Positions 10,884-19,020 are shown, counted from the stretch's first letter. The stretch is 64,000 bases of DNA from Streptococcus sobrinus DSM 20742 = ATCC 33478 (GCF_000686605.1 NZ_JMLC01000002.1:62001-126000); one strand, 5' to 3'. Notes: generated by a model from the letters alone, not told the origin. Program-made: numbers and translations.

Positions 10884-11117
10884 ATGGTCGTTAAAACTCG
10901 AAAACAGGGTGATTCTGTCATAATTACCATCCCTAAAGACTTTAATATCCCAACTGGAAAAGAGTATGAAGCTAATCTAACGGCAAATGGTGAAATCATC
11001 TTTACTCCTAAAGCAAAAGATACGGCTCATTTTGTATCTGATAGAGAGGTCTTTAAAAATGTTGATAATCTTTTTAAAGAGTATGACGGCATCTTCAAGG
11101 AATTGGTAGATCGATGA
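10884..11117 (+). CDS. AbrB/MazE-type antitoxin of a Doc toxin-antitoxin pair
   Basis: A 77-residue protein with an N-terminal SpoVT/AbrB swapped-hairpin domain (VVKTRKQGDSVIITIPKDF) and a C-terminal acidic and aromatic tail that in such families binds the toxin. The stop codon overlaps the ATG of the Doc-like gene, the usual arrangement of a type II module. The partner toxin is frameshifted, so this may now be an orphan antitoxin. It would be expected to bind its own promoter; no operator was identified with confidence. Confidence 0.8.
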   Translation: MVVKTRKQGDSVIITIPKDFNIPTGKEYEANLTANGEIIFTPKAKDTAHFVSDREVFKNVDNLFKEYDGIFKELVDR

Positions 11118-11514
11118 TAAATTATCTAACCGAAAATCAATCACTGCTTTCAATAAAGGGATTATTGAACATTATTCGCCTAGTGAAAAGGTGGAAGTCG
11201 TGAGTGCTTCGGCCTTGAATATGATTGTCAATTTTTCGGAACAGTTTGTATTTGGACAAAAACTATATCCAACTCTCTTCGACAAGGCGACAATTATCTT
11301 TGTTCAATTGGTCAAAAAACATGTTTTTGCCAATGCCAATAAACGAACAGCATTTTTTGTATTAGTCAGTTTTCTCCGATTAAACGGCTATCAATTACAA
11401 GTCGACCAAGAAGAAGCAGTTGACTTTACCGTGCGAGTCGCGGTTGAACCATTATCCGATGACAATTTAATAATTTATAAGGAGTGGATAAGTAATCACA
11501 GTACAAAATTGTAA
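11114..11514 (+). pseudogene. Doc-family (death-on-curing, Fic fold) toxin with a frameshift
   Basis: The ATG at 11114 opens INYLTENQSLL and would stop at 11201-11203. Shifting by one base at the TTT run at 11148-11150 restores one Doc-like protein of about 133 residues, continuing FNKGIIEHYSPSEKVE and including the family motif HVFANANKRTAFF (Doc type: HxFxxANKRTA) and FLRLNGYQL. Doc toxins phosphorylate and inactivate elongation factor Tu. Loss of one T in the run explains the break. It could be a true inactivation or a base-calling error. The downstream piece also has a GTG at 11191, but an N-terminally shortened toxin is unlikely to be made efficiently. Confidence 0.75.
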
Positions 11515-11540
11515 AAATCCTGATGTGAATTTTTAACTCA

Positions 11541-11566
11541 AAAAAGCCTGACTTAACAGGCTTTTT
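11541..11566 (+). terminator. Intrinsic terminator of the toxin-antitoxin unit
   Basis: AAAGCCTG and CAGGCTTT flank a six-base loop (ACTTAA), with a T-tract following. Confidence 0.85.
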
Positions 11567-11713
11567 GTATGTTTAAATTAAATTTTCACCTCCAAGTATA
11601 TCTGAAACTCAATGAAATTTTATGAAACACGAAGGCCTCGGTCCTCGTCCTCTAGAAAATTCAAGAAGGAATTCGCTCCTCGAAAAATCTCAATTAATCT
11701 CTAGCGATTACCC

Positions 11714-12367
11714 TTACAACATACAGTAAACAATGGCGATGTATTGCAAGGTAGAGGCTAGAAGGATGAAGAGGTGCCAAATCATGTGGTCGTAAGGGCG
11801 TTTACGAGAATAGAAGAAGGCACCAATGGTATAGGATAGTCCCCCTGCCAACATGAGGCTCCAGAAGACTGGACCGGTCTTGGTGACGATGGCTGGAATG
11901 ATGAAAATGACCAGCCAGCCCATGAGTAGGTAGAGTAAGAGGCTGAATTTCTCATTGATTTTCTTGGCGAAAATTTTATAGAGAATGCCGAAGATAGTCG
12001 TGCCCCATTGGAGGACGATAATCAGGTAACCCAACCAGCCACCGACCAGAGAGAGGGCCACGGGCGTGTAGGAACCAGCGATGGCAATGTAAATCATACT
12101 GTGATCAATAATCCGCAGGACATACTTCTGTGGTGAAGCATACTGCATGGAGTGGTAGATGGTCGAGGACATGAACATGAGAAAGAGGCTGATGACAAAG
12201 ACCGACATGCCGACTGCTGCTTTGAGTCCAAAGATTTGGTAGCTGTAAGAAGCCGTAATGGGTAAAAGAACCAGCATAGCGACGGAGCCGACTGCATGGG
12301 TTACAGCATTGGCAACCTCTTCGCCAAAGGTTAATTGTTTACTAAGCTTTAGAGTTGCGGTGTTCAT
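11714..12367 (-). CDS. Hemolysin III family membrane protein
   Basis: A 217-residue polytopic protein of the hemolysin III / PAQR-like family (YqfA group), with about seven hydrophobic segments. Family motifs are GEEVANAVTHAVG near the N-terminus, SSTIYHSM with the conserved histidine, RIIDHSMIYIAIAGSYTP, and YDHMIWHLFILLAS near the end; these histidines are thought to bind metal. The start ATG (complement of 12365-12367) has GGAGGTCACC just upstream. It overlaps the upstream DUF1836 gene by 26 bases, so they form a two-gene operon read leftward. Confidence 0.85.
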   Translation of the reverse strand: MNTATLKLSKQLTFGEEVANAVTHAVGSVAMLVLLPITASYSYQIFGLKAAVGMSVFVISLFLMFMSSTIYHSMQYASPQKYVLRIIDHSMIYIAIAGSYTPVALSLVGGWLGYLIIVLQWGTTIFGILYKIFAKKINEKFSLLLYLLMGWLVIFIIPAIVTKTGPVFWSLMLAGGLSYTIGAFFYSRKRPYDHMIWHLFILLASTLQYIAIVYCML

Positions 12368-12803
12368 GGTGACCTCCTTGAAGATTTTCGGCAAGTTTGT
12401 GGGTGTAGTGGTAGAGCTTGAGGGTTTGGCAGGCTGAGACAATCAGCTCAGGAATATCTTGCCTTTGCTCCTCATTCATACAGGCAACAAAGGCATCATA
12501 GCAGGCCTGGGATTGATTATTGGCTGTTATCCGTTCTAAAATCTGACTGATTTCCTGAATGGAAAAGACCGGCTTAAAAGTGGTGATAGCTATTAGGCGG
12601 GCCAGTTGCCGGCGACTGTATTTTTTCTTGACTGGCTTCTCAACCAGACCATGTTTGACATAATTGTTAATCATGGAAGCGGTGAGGCCCTTATCGGTCG
12701 TTGTTGTTGAAAGTTTGCTGACCTGGTTAACGTATAGAAGAACTTGATCTAAGTACAAATCTAACTCAGGCAAGTCAGCCCATTTGGGATATGTATTCGT
12801 CAT
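12342..12803 (-). CDS. DUF1836 domain protein, putative autoregulator
   Basis: A 153-residue protein with a MerR-like N-terminal helix-turn-helix (LTASMINNYVKHGLVEKPVKKKYSRRQLARL is split here as LTASMINNYVKHGL plus YSRRQLARL). DUF1836 proteins are presumed transcription regulators. It is first in an operon with the hemolysin III gene. Its promoter (12843-12871) is overlapped by an 11-bp-arm palindrome (12820-12848), which fits autorepression. The ligand or signal is unknown. Confidence 0.75.
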   Translation of the reverse strand: MTNTYPKWADLPELDLYLDQVLLYVNQVSKLSTTTTDKGLTASMINNYVKHGLVEKPVKKKYSRRQLARLIAITTFKPVFSIQEISQILERITANNQSQACYDAFVACMNEEQRQDIPELIVSACQTLKLYHYTHKLAENLQGGHHEHRNSKA

Positions 12804-12819
12804 AAGTTTAACTACTTTC

Positions 12820-12871
12820 TATAATCTAGTCTTAATAACTAGATTATACAATTCTAAGAAACTGGCGTCAA
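12820..12871 (-). promoter_or_regulatory. Sigma-A promoter with overlapping palindromic operator for the DUF1836-hemolysin III operon
   Basis: On the minus strand, TTGACG (12866-12871) and TATAAT (12843-12848) are separated by exactly 17 bases. A perfect inverted repeat, TATAATCTAGT (12820-12830) and ACTAGATTATA (12838-12848) with a seven-base spacer, covers the -10 box and the start site. Confidence 0.8.
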
Positions 12872-12931
12872 GAAAAAATATGTCTATTGATAAAATTGCA
12901 GTTTGCAAACAGGCTGCCTGCTGGCTTCTGT

Positions 12932-12937
12932 TATAAT
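12932..12937 (+). promoter_or_regulatory. Extended -10 element for the small membrane protein gene
   Basis: TGTTATAAT (TG at 12929-12930, TATAAT at 12932-12937) lies 36 bases before the ATG at 12973. The -35 region is weak. It diverges from the DUF1836 promoter. Confidence 0.6.
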
Positions 12938-12972
12938 GGAATTAGTAAATAATTCCCGAGGAGGTCAGGCAA

Positions 12973-13227
12973 ATGGCCATGATAAAAATATTTTTACCCT
13001 TTATTTTGACAGCTGTATTGGCAATTCTGACTATCTACCTTGCCAAAAAATGGTCCGTGCAGGAAGAAGCCAGCGGTCGGGCTAATCAAAACCGTTTATC
13101 TGCCGGAATGTTAATCGGGATGAGCCTTGGTCTAGCCTTAGGCTCCGTCTTTCGATTTAATGTAGGTTTGACAACAGTTATCGGCATGCTGATAGGGATG
13201 ACTATCGCCCACTATATAGGGAAGTAG
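12973..13227 (+). CDS. Small membrane protein, 84 aa
   Basis: An 84-residue protein with a first membrane segment at about residues 4-24, a short hydrophilic linker (KKWSVQEEASGRANQNRL) and two more hydrophobic glycine-rich stretches (MLIGMSLGLALGSVF, TTVIGMLIGMTIAHYIG). The repeated GM/GL spacing suggests close helix packing. The start has GGAGGT at 12959-12964. I recognise no named family. Confidence 0.7.
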   Translation: MAMIKIFLPFILTAVLAILTIYLAKKWSVQEEASGRANQNRLSAGMLIGMSLGLALGSVFRFNVGLTTVIGMLIGMTIAHYIGK

Positions 13228-13256
13228 CGGGGGGATGTTAAAGATGAGGTCTAGCT

Positions 13257-13730
13257 ATGAATGTAAAGATAAGAAAAATAAGAGATAAGGAAATCTATCG
13301 CCTAAATGATTTTCTCTATGAAGCTATTTTTATTCCGAACGGCCAGGCTAAGCCAGATAGGGAAATTATTGAACAGCCAGAGCTTCAGTTATATGTCAAA
13401 GGTTTTGGAGGTCAAGTGGGTGATGATTGCCTTGTTGCAGAGGTCGACGGCCAGCTAGTGGGTGCCGTTTGGACCAGAATAATCAATGATTACGGTCATG
13501 TAGATGATCAAACGCCGTCATTAGCCATATCTCTTTTTAAAGACTATAGGGGTCATGGGCTTGGGACGTCCTTAATGACTAAGATGCTTGAAGTCTTAAA
13601 AGCAAAAGGGGTTAAAAAAGTTTCTCTCTCCGTTCAAAAAGCCAACCCTGCCCTAAAATTGTATAGAAGATTAGGATTCAACCCCTTATCTGAGAACAAT
13701 GAGGATTATGTCATGGTTAAGGACTTATAA
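13257..13730 (+). CDS. GNAT family N-acetyltransferase
   Basis: A 157-residue GNAT protein. The acetyl-CoA motif lies in FKDYRGHGLGTSLMTKML and the C-terminal region reads VQKANPALKLYRRLGF, as in ribosomal-protein or small-molecule acetyltransferases. It follows the small membrane protein by 29 bases and may share its transcript. Its substrate is unknown. Confidence 0.85.
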   Translation: MNVKIRKIRDKEIYRLNDFLYEAIFIPNGQAKPDREIIEQPELQLYVKGFGGQVGDDCLVAEVDGQLVGAVWTRIINDYGHVDDQTPSLAISLFKDYRGHGLGTSLMTKMLEVLKAKGVKKVSLSVQKANPALKLYRRLGFNPLSENNEDYVMVKDL

Positions 13731-13793
13731 GAGCCTCGGCAGAGCGAATGACATTTCTTGATGATTTTAAATTTGATAAGGAGGTAAAACTGT

Positions 13794-13886
13794 TTGGAAA
13801 AATATATTGTGATGTCAAAAAAGAATTCCGAAATAAGTATAGGTAAAGTTAATAGTGGTGGAAACCTATGTGATAGCAGAAGCTAA
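13794..13886 (+). other. Possible 30-codon ORF with strong ribosome binding site
   Basis: AAGGAGG at 13778-13784 stands nine bases before a TTG that opens MEKYIVMSKKNSEISIGKVN and runs 30 codons to TAA. No other gene uses this Shine-Dalgarno sequence: the AlkD-like gene begins about 120 bases further on. It may be a short peptide or the head of a deleted gene. Confidence 0.3.
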
Positions 13887-13914
13887 GAAAAAAGGGAGTT
13901 TGGGGTTATCAGTT

Positions 13915-14574
13915 ATGTCAAAATATTTAAATATAAAGTCCCTCTTTGAAGCTCAGGCTGATGAGGAGAGGGCGGTTGCTATGGCAGCCTACCAGAAAAA
14001 TCTCTTTGAATTTTACGGAATTCCCACGCCCCAGAGACGAAAAATTTATGCCGAATTTTTGAAGGCGGAGAAGAAAACCAAAACGATTGACTGGGAATTT
14101 TTGGATGCCTGTTATGCGGATCCCCACCGTGAATTTCAATATCTGGCCTATGACTATTTGCTGAGAATGCAGTCCTACCTAGTCTATGAAGATCTAGCTA
14201 AGGTTGAGCATTACGTTTTGACCAAATCTTGGTGGGATACCATTGACTTCCTGACCAAGGTGGTAGGGCAGTTGGGTCTCAGAGATAATCGTGTGAAGAA
14301 TTTGATGTTAGGCTGGTCCAAGAGGGACAATATCTGGATTAGGCGGACGGCTATTGAGCACCAATTGGGGCTAAAAGAGCAGACGGATACAAACCTCTTG
14401 GCGGAGATTATTGTCAACTGCCTGGGGAGCGATGAATTTTTTATCAATAAGGCCATCGGCTGGTCCTTAAGAGATTATTCCAAGACCAATCCCGACTGGG
14501 TAAGAGATTTTATCTGGCAGCATGAGGAGCAAATGGCTAAACTCAGTATTCGTGAGGCTAGTAAATATCTATAA
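13915..14574 (+). CDS. DNA alkylation repair protein (AlkD-like HEAT-repeat)
   Basis: A 219-residue all-helical protein of the AlkC/AlkD DNA glycosylase superfamily, which removes alkylated bases such as 3-methyladenine. Family features include FYGIPTPQRRKI near the N-terminus, WEFLDACYADPHREFQYLAYDYL, KSWWDTIDFL (the WWDT region seen in AlkD-type proteins) and FINKAIGWSLRDYSKTNPDWV. The ATG at 13915 is taken as start because the alignable part begins there; GGGG at 13902-13905 is the likely weak ribosome binding site. An in-frame GTG at 13855 is less likely. Confidence 0.8.
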   Translation: MSKYLNIKSLFEAQADEERAVAMAAYQKNLFEFYGIPTPQRRKIYAEFLKAEKKTKTIDWEFLDACYADPHREFQYLAYDYLLRMQSYLVYEDLAKVEHYVLTKSWWDTIDFLTKVVGQLGLRDNRVKNLMLGWSKRDNIWIRRTAIEHQLGLKEQTDTNLLAEIIVNCLGSDEFFINKAIGWSLRDYSKTNPDWVRDFIWQHEEQMAKLSIREASKYL

Positions 14575-14682
14575 GAAAGTGGAGCTCAAAGTTCCAATTG
14601 GTTCAGTTTTAACTTTCTAGGATAAAGTCGCTCTGCTATAATAAGAGTAAAGTAAAGTCAATAAAATTGGAGGTTAGTTATA

Positions 14683-14887
14683 ATGCGAACAAAAAAGGAT
14701 TTACGTTTTGAAAAGAGGTTTTCAGAAAGTCATACAGGAATGGAAATTTGGCTAGACAAAGAGACTGGCGTTAATTATCTCTGGCATGGAGCGGGCTATG
14801 GTGGTAGCATGACTCCCTTGCTGGATAAGGGATGGTAAGCCTGTCATCACACCAGTTGAAGACAGTAGCAATTCCGACCTGTTCTAA
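14683..14887 (+). pseudogene. DUF6440-like small protein with a frameshift
   Basis: The ATG at 14683 with GGAGG at 14669-14673 opens MRTKKDLRFEKRF and continues GMEIWLDKETGVNYLWHGAGYGGSMTPLLDK, then stops at 14836-14838. Removing one G from the GGG at 14829-14831 restores DGKPVITPVEDSSNSDLF and a stop at 14885-14887, exactly the ending expected for DUF6440-like proteins. An extended -10 (TGCTATAAT, TATAAT at 14637-14642) lies upstream. The break may be real or a homopolymer miscall. Confidence 0.7.
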
Positions 14888-14937
14888 GGTAGGTTGAAAG
14901 GAAGCAGGCGATAGAAAGGTCGTCTTTTTATTAATCT

Positions 14938-15675
14938 ATGGTAGAAATCCAAGAAAGATATCTGACCATGCGAGATGGTCAAAAAATTTTTATCAAGGTT
15001 GCTGGTCAGGGCTACCCTATCGTATTTCTCCACGGGAATGGCAATTCCAGTAAGTATTTTGCCGGTCAGGTTCAAGATTTGGCTGAAAATTATCAGCTGA
15101 TTATGCTGGATAGCCGGGCCCATGGGAAATCAGGCCTGGGGCAAGTTCATCTGACTTTTACAGAAATGGCCAAGGATTTGCAAGAAGTTTTGGACCAGCT
15201 GGGGATTGAGCAGGCTATCTTGATTGGCCACAGCGACGGGGCCAATTATGCCATGGTTTTTGAGCAACTTTATCCTGAGCGGGTCAAGGCTATCTTGCTC
15301 AATTCTGGCAACCTGACCTTCTGGGGACAGAAGTGGTGGCTGCGGCTAGGCTCGGTCTTGACCTATCTCTGGTTGAGCTTGCAGGTCCACTTCAAACCAG
15401 CTGTCAACCGTCGCAAGCAACGCTTCGGCCTTATGGTTAGAAATCTCCCCGTCCATTTTGAGGACTTGCAGGGCGTGACCGTCCCCTGTCTGGTTTTAGT
15501 TGGTAAAAAGGACTTTATCCGCCAAGGCCACTCCAAAAAGATTGCCCGTCACTTGGCTAATGCAGAGTTTTTATCCTTGGAAGGTTTTGGCCACAGTATC
15601 TCCAATAAGGATCCCCAGGTCTTTAATCAGATTGCTCTTGACTTTGTCCAGCGGGTGCTAAAAAATGATAACTAA
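14938..15675 (+). CDS. Alpha/beta hydrolase
   Basis: A 245-residue alpha/beta-hydrolase. The oxyanion-hole motif IVFLHGNGNSS appears near residue 28, MLDSRAHGKSG follows, and the nucleophile elbow is GHSDGAN with the serine at its centre. An aspartate in LVLVGKKDFI and a histidine in EGFGHSI would complete the triad. The ribosome binding site ahead of the ATG at 14938 is weak. A poor terminator-like hairpin follows the stop (about 15675-15700). The substrate is unknown. Confidence 0.8.
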   Translation: MVEIQERYLTMRDGQKIFIKVAGQGYPIVFLHGNGNSSKYFAGQVQDLAENYQLIMLDSRAHGKSGLGQVHLTFTEMAKDLQEVLDQLGIEQAILIGHSDGANYAMVFEQLYPERVKAILLNSGNLTFWGQKWWLRLGSVLTYLWLSLQVHFKPAVNRRKQRFGLMVRNLPVHFEDLQGVTVPCLVLVGKKDFIRQGHSKKIARHLANAEFLSLEGFGHSISNKDPQVFNQIALDFVQRVLKNDN

Positions 15676-15716
15676 AAGCTGCCGGAAGGTGGTTTTTTTC
15701 GTTTTAATATAAATAA

Positions 15717-15745
15717 TTGACAAAATGTCAGTCTAGATTTATACT
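15717..15745 (+). promoter_or_regulatory. Promoter and operator of the TetR gene
   Basis: TTGACA (15717-15722) and TATACT (15740-15745) are 17 bases apart. The palindrome TGACAAAATGTCA (15718-15730) covers the -35 box and matches the second site at 16398-16416 upstream of the ABC genes. Confidence 0.8.
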
Positions 15746-15773
15746 AAGGGTATAAATCATTTGGAGGTAACAA

Positions 15774-16358
15774 ATGAGAGATGTGAAGGCACCTGAGGTT
15801 AGACGGCGTGAAATCATTGATGCCTCTATGAAACTTTTTATGGAAAAAGGCTATCAAAAAACGCGGACACAAGACATAATTGAACGGGTTGGGATTTCGC
15901 GGGGCTTACTTTACTATCATTTCAAAAACAAAGAAGATATTTTATATTCTTTGATTGAGTTATATACTGAACCTCTGGCTAGAAGTTTATCGACTATTGC
16001 TAATGCTAATGATTTAAGCCCCGCTCAGAAAGTGAAAGCTTTTTTCGATGAAACGGTAATTGATCCCGCAGGGAAGACAGCTGAGAAGGAAACTTTGCAA
16101 GAGACGGTGGATATGAAAGCTAACCATTACTTGATGGATCGCTTTTCCCATAAATTAGTAGAGCAAACCAGTAAGGATTTGACCAAGATTTTTGAAGAGG
16201 GACTGGCTAAAGGAGACTTTCATATTGAGAATCCCAAAGAATTGGCTCAGATGTTGATGACTGCATACGTATTTACCGATAAGTCTTTACAAACACAAGA
16301 TTATATACGGACTTTCCACGAGTTAATCAATAAAGCTCTGGGAGAAAATATTTTTTAA
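15774..16358 (+). CDS. TetR family transcriptional regulator
   Basis: A 194-residue TetR regulator. The N-terminal HTH reads FMEKGYQKTRTQDIIERVGISRG.. (residues 21-43, given in part) with LLYYHFKNKEDILYSL after it. The C-terminal part is a ligand-binding helical domain. It lies just upstream of a two-component ABC exporter, and the same palindromic operator stands before both, so it most likely represses itself and the exporter. The inducer is unknown. Start ATG 15774 has GGAGG at 15762-15766. Confidence 0.9.
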   Translation: MRDVKAPEVRRREIIDASMKLFMEKGYQKTRTQDIIERVGISRGLLYYHFKNKEDILYSLIELYTEPLARSLSTIANANDLSPAQKVKAFFDETVIDPAGKTAEKETLQETVDMKANHYLMDRFSHKLVEQTSKDLTKIFEEGLAKGDFHIENPKELAQMLMTAYVFTDKSLQTQDYIRTFHELINKALGENIF

Positions 16359-16359
16359 A

Positions 16360-16383
16360 AGCCGATGAATGAGTTCGTCGGTT
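16360..16383 (+). terminator. Weak hairpin after the TetR gene
   Basis: CCGATGAA and TTCGTCGG (8 bp, one G-U pair) with a TGAG loop, followed by a poor T-tract. It would partly separate tetR from the ABC genes. Confidence 0.4.
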
Positions 16384-16397
16384 ACTTTTAAAAGCTA

Positions 16398-16416
16398 AAC
16401 TGACAAAACGTCAGTT
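16398..16416 (+). promoter_or_regulatory. TetR operator before the ABC exporter genes
   Basis: AACTGACAAAACGTCAGTT is a palindrome with seven-base arms around AAAAC, closely matching the site at 15717-15732. It lies 18 bases ahead of the ATG at 16435. Confidence 0.75.
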
Positions 16417-16434
16417 GTTGAAGAAAGGAATTTT

Positions 16435-17139
16435 ATGTTAAAGATTAATCATTTACACAAGACATTTGGAGATAAAGTTGCTGTCAAAGATTTGTCTTTA
16501 GAGATTAAAGCTGGTGATGTTTTTGGTTTTATTGGCCGAAATGGAGCTGGAAAAACAACTACTATTAAGTCAATTGTTGGTATTTCTGATTTTGATTCTG
16601 GTGAAATTTTTGTCAACGGTCATTCTATTAAGAAGGAGCCGATAGCATGTAAGAAGATTATGGCTTATATTCCTGATAATCCTGACCTTTATGACTATTT
16701 AACAGGAATACAATACTTGAATTTTATAGCCGATATTTTTGAATTAAGTCTTGAGCAGCGGAAAGAAAGAATGAAGAAGCTATCAGAACGATTTGAAATC
16801 AGTCAAGCTCTTGGTCAAATGATTTCCTCTTATTCTCATGGGATGAAGCAGAAATTAGCTCTTATCGGAGCTCTGATTCATTCTCCAAAGTTGATTATTC
16901 TTGACGAACCCTTCGTTGGCTTGGATCCTAAAGCTTCTTTCGAATTAAAGAAAATCATGACAGAAGTCGTGGAAGCTGGTGGAGCCATATTTTTTTCAAC
17001 TCATGTTTTGGAGGTGGCGGAAAAAATATGCAATAAAATTGCAGTCTTAAAGGATGGCCAACTGTTAGCTCAGGGCCCGACGGCTGATGTTAAAGGTAAT
17101 CTATCCTTGGAAGATTTCTTTATGGAGGTTGTGGAATGA
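16435..17139 (+). CDS. ABC transporter ATP-binding protein
   Basis: A 234-residue ATPase subunit. Walker A is GRNGAGKTTT, the signature region YSHGMKQKLAL is a variant (SHGMK instead of SGGQ, common in ABC-2 exporters), and Walker B is LIILDEPFVGLDP. It overlaps the permease gene by four bases. With the permease and the small DUF1648-type protein it probably forms an exporter; the TetR regulator upstream suggests response to a toxic or antimicrobial compound, which is inference. Confidence 0.9.
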   Translation: MLKINHLHKTFGDKVAVKDLSLEIKAGDVFGFIGRNGAGKTTTIKSIVGISDFDSGEIFVNGHSIKKEPIACKKIMAYIPDNPDLYDYLTGIQYLNFIADIFELSLEQRKERMKKLSERFEISQALGQMISSYSHGMKQKLALIGALIHSPKLIILDEPFVGLDPKASFELKKIMTEVVEAGGAIFFSTHVLEVAEKICNKIAVLKDGQLLAQGPTADVKGNLSLEDFFMEVVE

Positions 17140-18710
17140 GTAAACTTGGAAAGCTTTTTAAAATCCAACTGATTGATTACTTTCATCTAAATAATTGGAA
17201 AAAAAGGAGTGGTAGTAATCGGAAAAACTTCTTCTTGACAAGTTTAGGGATAGGTCTGGTCCTCTTACTCTTATTTATCTACAATACAATGACGGCTCTA
17301 TCTCTTGTAAAACTTGGACAAAGTCCGTTAATTCCTGCGTATATGGTTGCGGTCTCTAGTCTTATTGTCTTTTTTATCACTTTATTTCAGGTTAATGGTA
17401 TTTTATTTTTTAGCCATGATAGCCAAAGATTGGTGCCTCTACCGATTAGTTCTGGAGCAATCCTAGCCAGTAAATATCTTTTCTTATACACTATGAGTCT
17501 AGTTTTGACCCTACTATTTACCTTGCCAGGTCTAATTGTTTGGTTAAATGATGGTTACTATTGCTCAGGTTTATTTTTCTTCCTCATTCTAGCTTTTGTT
17601 CCTTTGTTGCCACTGACCTTAGCAGCTTTTTTAGCCTACATCATCATAATGCTAACCAAAAATATGAAGTGGAAAAATTTTATGAACCTCATCATAACTC
17701 TGTTAGTAATTTTGAGCATAGGGCTTTGGCTTAGCTCTAGCATGTCAGGAGGAATGAAAACGAGTGATATTGGTCTAACTCTCTCTAAACAAGTCAGCAG
17801 ACTTTATCCTTTAAGTTTTATCTTTAAAATTTGGAAGGGGCAGTTTAACATTGGCTATCTTATGTTTTTTGTTTTGATTTCTTTGGGCTCAACTGTTTTA
17901 TTTATTGCTTTAGTTGCCAAAGAAAAACTTTATAGGCAAGAGAAGACAGGGCGCTCTAAACCTAAAGCAAGTTGGTGGTCCAATGGCTATAAAAAGCATT
18001 CCTTATTCATGTCACTTTATTTGAGAGAACTTGCTCACTATAGATTCTCTTATATGCTGATGCTTAATACAAGTTTGGGGGTCTTGGTTTTATTGGGCTA
18101 TAGTCTGGCCTTGCTCGTGCTACCACCCACCAAATTAGAGCAAATGCTTGGACCGACAGGTATGGCTGGACAGATGGAACATTTTGCTCCGCTTTTAGTA
18201 GTTGCAAGCTTATCAGTATCCTGCACAACAGCTTCGGCTCTTTCATTAGAAGGCGAACATATCTGGCAGTTGCAGAGCTTACCTATTTCTTTAAGGGAGG
18301 TTGCTAATAGTAAGTTGGCTCTTAATCTCTCCCTTCACGCTCTTGCCTATATTCCAGCAATTTTGGTTCTTGTCTGGTGCTATCACTTGTCTGTTTTAGA
18401 ACTTGGTTTAATGTTTGTTATAGCAGCTAGCTACTCATTAACCATCTCTACCCTTGGATTGTATGCAAACTTGCAGCATCCAAATTATCATTGGGATAAC
18501 GAAACGATTGTAATCAAGCAAAGTCTGCCTGTTATCCAAAGCTCTGTTCTGTCTATGATTTTAATCGGACTTCCACTAGCAGTTTCATGGATATGCAAGG
18601 TTTCATTAGAACTCAGTTTATTTGGCATATCTGTTCTCGTCCTACCGTTATTAACACTATTTCTCTATAGAAGAATCGTTAAAGTAAGTTATCTTCAAAA
18701 GGAGTATTAA
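17136..18710 (+). CDS. ABC transporter permease (ABC-2-like exporter)
   Basis: A 524-residue integral membrane protein with about 12 hydrophobic segments in two halves separated by a hydrophilic region around residues 265-290. It pairs with the ATPase encoded just upstream (ATGA overlap). The substrate is not evident. The stop is three bases before the next small gene. Confidence 0.85.
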   Translation: MSKLGKLFKIQLIDYFHLNNWKKRSGSNRKNFFLTSLGIGLVLLLLFIYNTMTALSLVKLGQSPLIPAYMVAVSSLIVFFITLFQVNGILFFSHDSQRLVPLPISSGAILASKYLFLYTMSLVLTLLFTLPGLIVWLNDGYYCSGLFFFLILAFVPLLPLTLAAFLAYIIIMLTKNMKWKNFMNLIITLLVILSIGLWLSSSMSGGMKTSDIGLTLSKQVSRLYPLSFIFKIWKGQFNIGYLMFFVLISLGSTVLFIALVAKEKLYRQEKTGRSKPKASWWSNGYKKHSLFMSLYLRELAHYRFSYMLMLNTSLGVLVLLGYSLALLVLPPTKLEQMLGPTGMAGQMEHFAPLLVVASLSVSCTTASALSLEGEHIWQLQSLPISLREVANSKLALNLSLHALAYIPAILVLVWCYHLSVLELGLMFVIAASYSLTISTLGLYANLQHPNYHWDNETIVIKQSLPVIQSSVLSMILIGLPLAVSWICKVSLELSLFGISVLVLPLLTLFLYRRIVKVSYLQKEY

Positions 18711-18713
18711 AAA

Positions 18714-18920
18714 ATGAAAATAGAGTCTAAAGATATTTTTGTTCTTTGCCTTTCAATTATTGTCATTTTAATTATTTGTCAATTTCTCCCAAACTGGGTC
18801 CCCGTGCATTTCAACAGCAAGGGAGAGGTAGACTTTAAGGTATACAAATATTTTCTTGTTTTTGCTGCTGTAATCCCTTATTCTCTATATTATAAATATT
18901 TCAGGAAGAAAGGGGAGTAG
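18714..18920 (+). CDS. Small membrane protein with DUF1648-like motif
   Basis: A 68-residue protein with two membrane helices (about 8-24 and 46-60). Between them, LPNWVPVHFNSKGEVDF matches the DUF1648 pattern (LP..vPxHfn..G..D) found at the N-terminus of SdpI-type immunity proteins. Its ribosome binding site AAAGGAG lies inside the end of the permease gene, so it belongs to the TetR-controlled operon. A role as an accessory or immunity-like subunit is inference. Confidence 0.7.
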   Translation: MKIESKDIFVLCLSIIVILIICQFLPNWVPVHFNSKGEVDFKVYKYFLVFAAVIPYSLYYKYFRKKGE

Positions 18921-19020
18921 TGAAAATCTTCCTCTTCCTGCCTTCATTCCCCACCCAATTTGCCTAGTCTGGCATTTTATGTTATATTTTGATGACAAAG
19001 CCTAAACTGAGGATGAGGAC

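Noticed and set aside
11148-11152. Programmed frameshifting in the Doc gene
   Set aside because: The site (CTTTCA) is not a classical slippery heptamer and no stimulatory structure follows; base loss is simpler.
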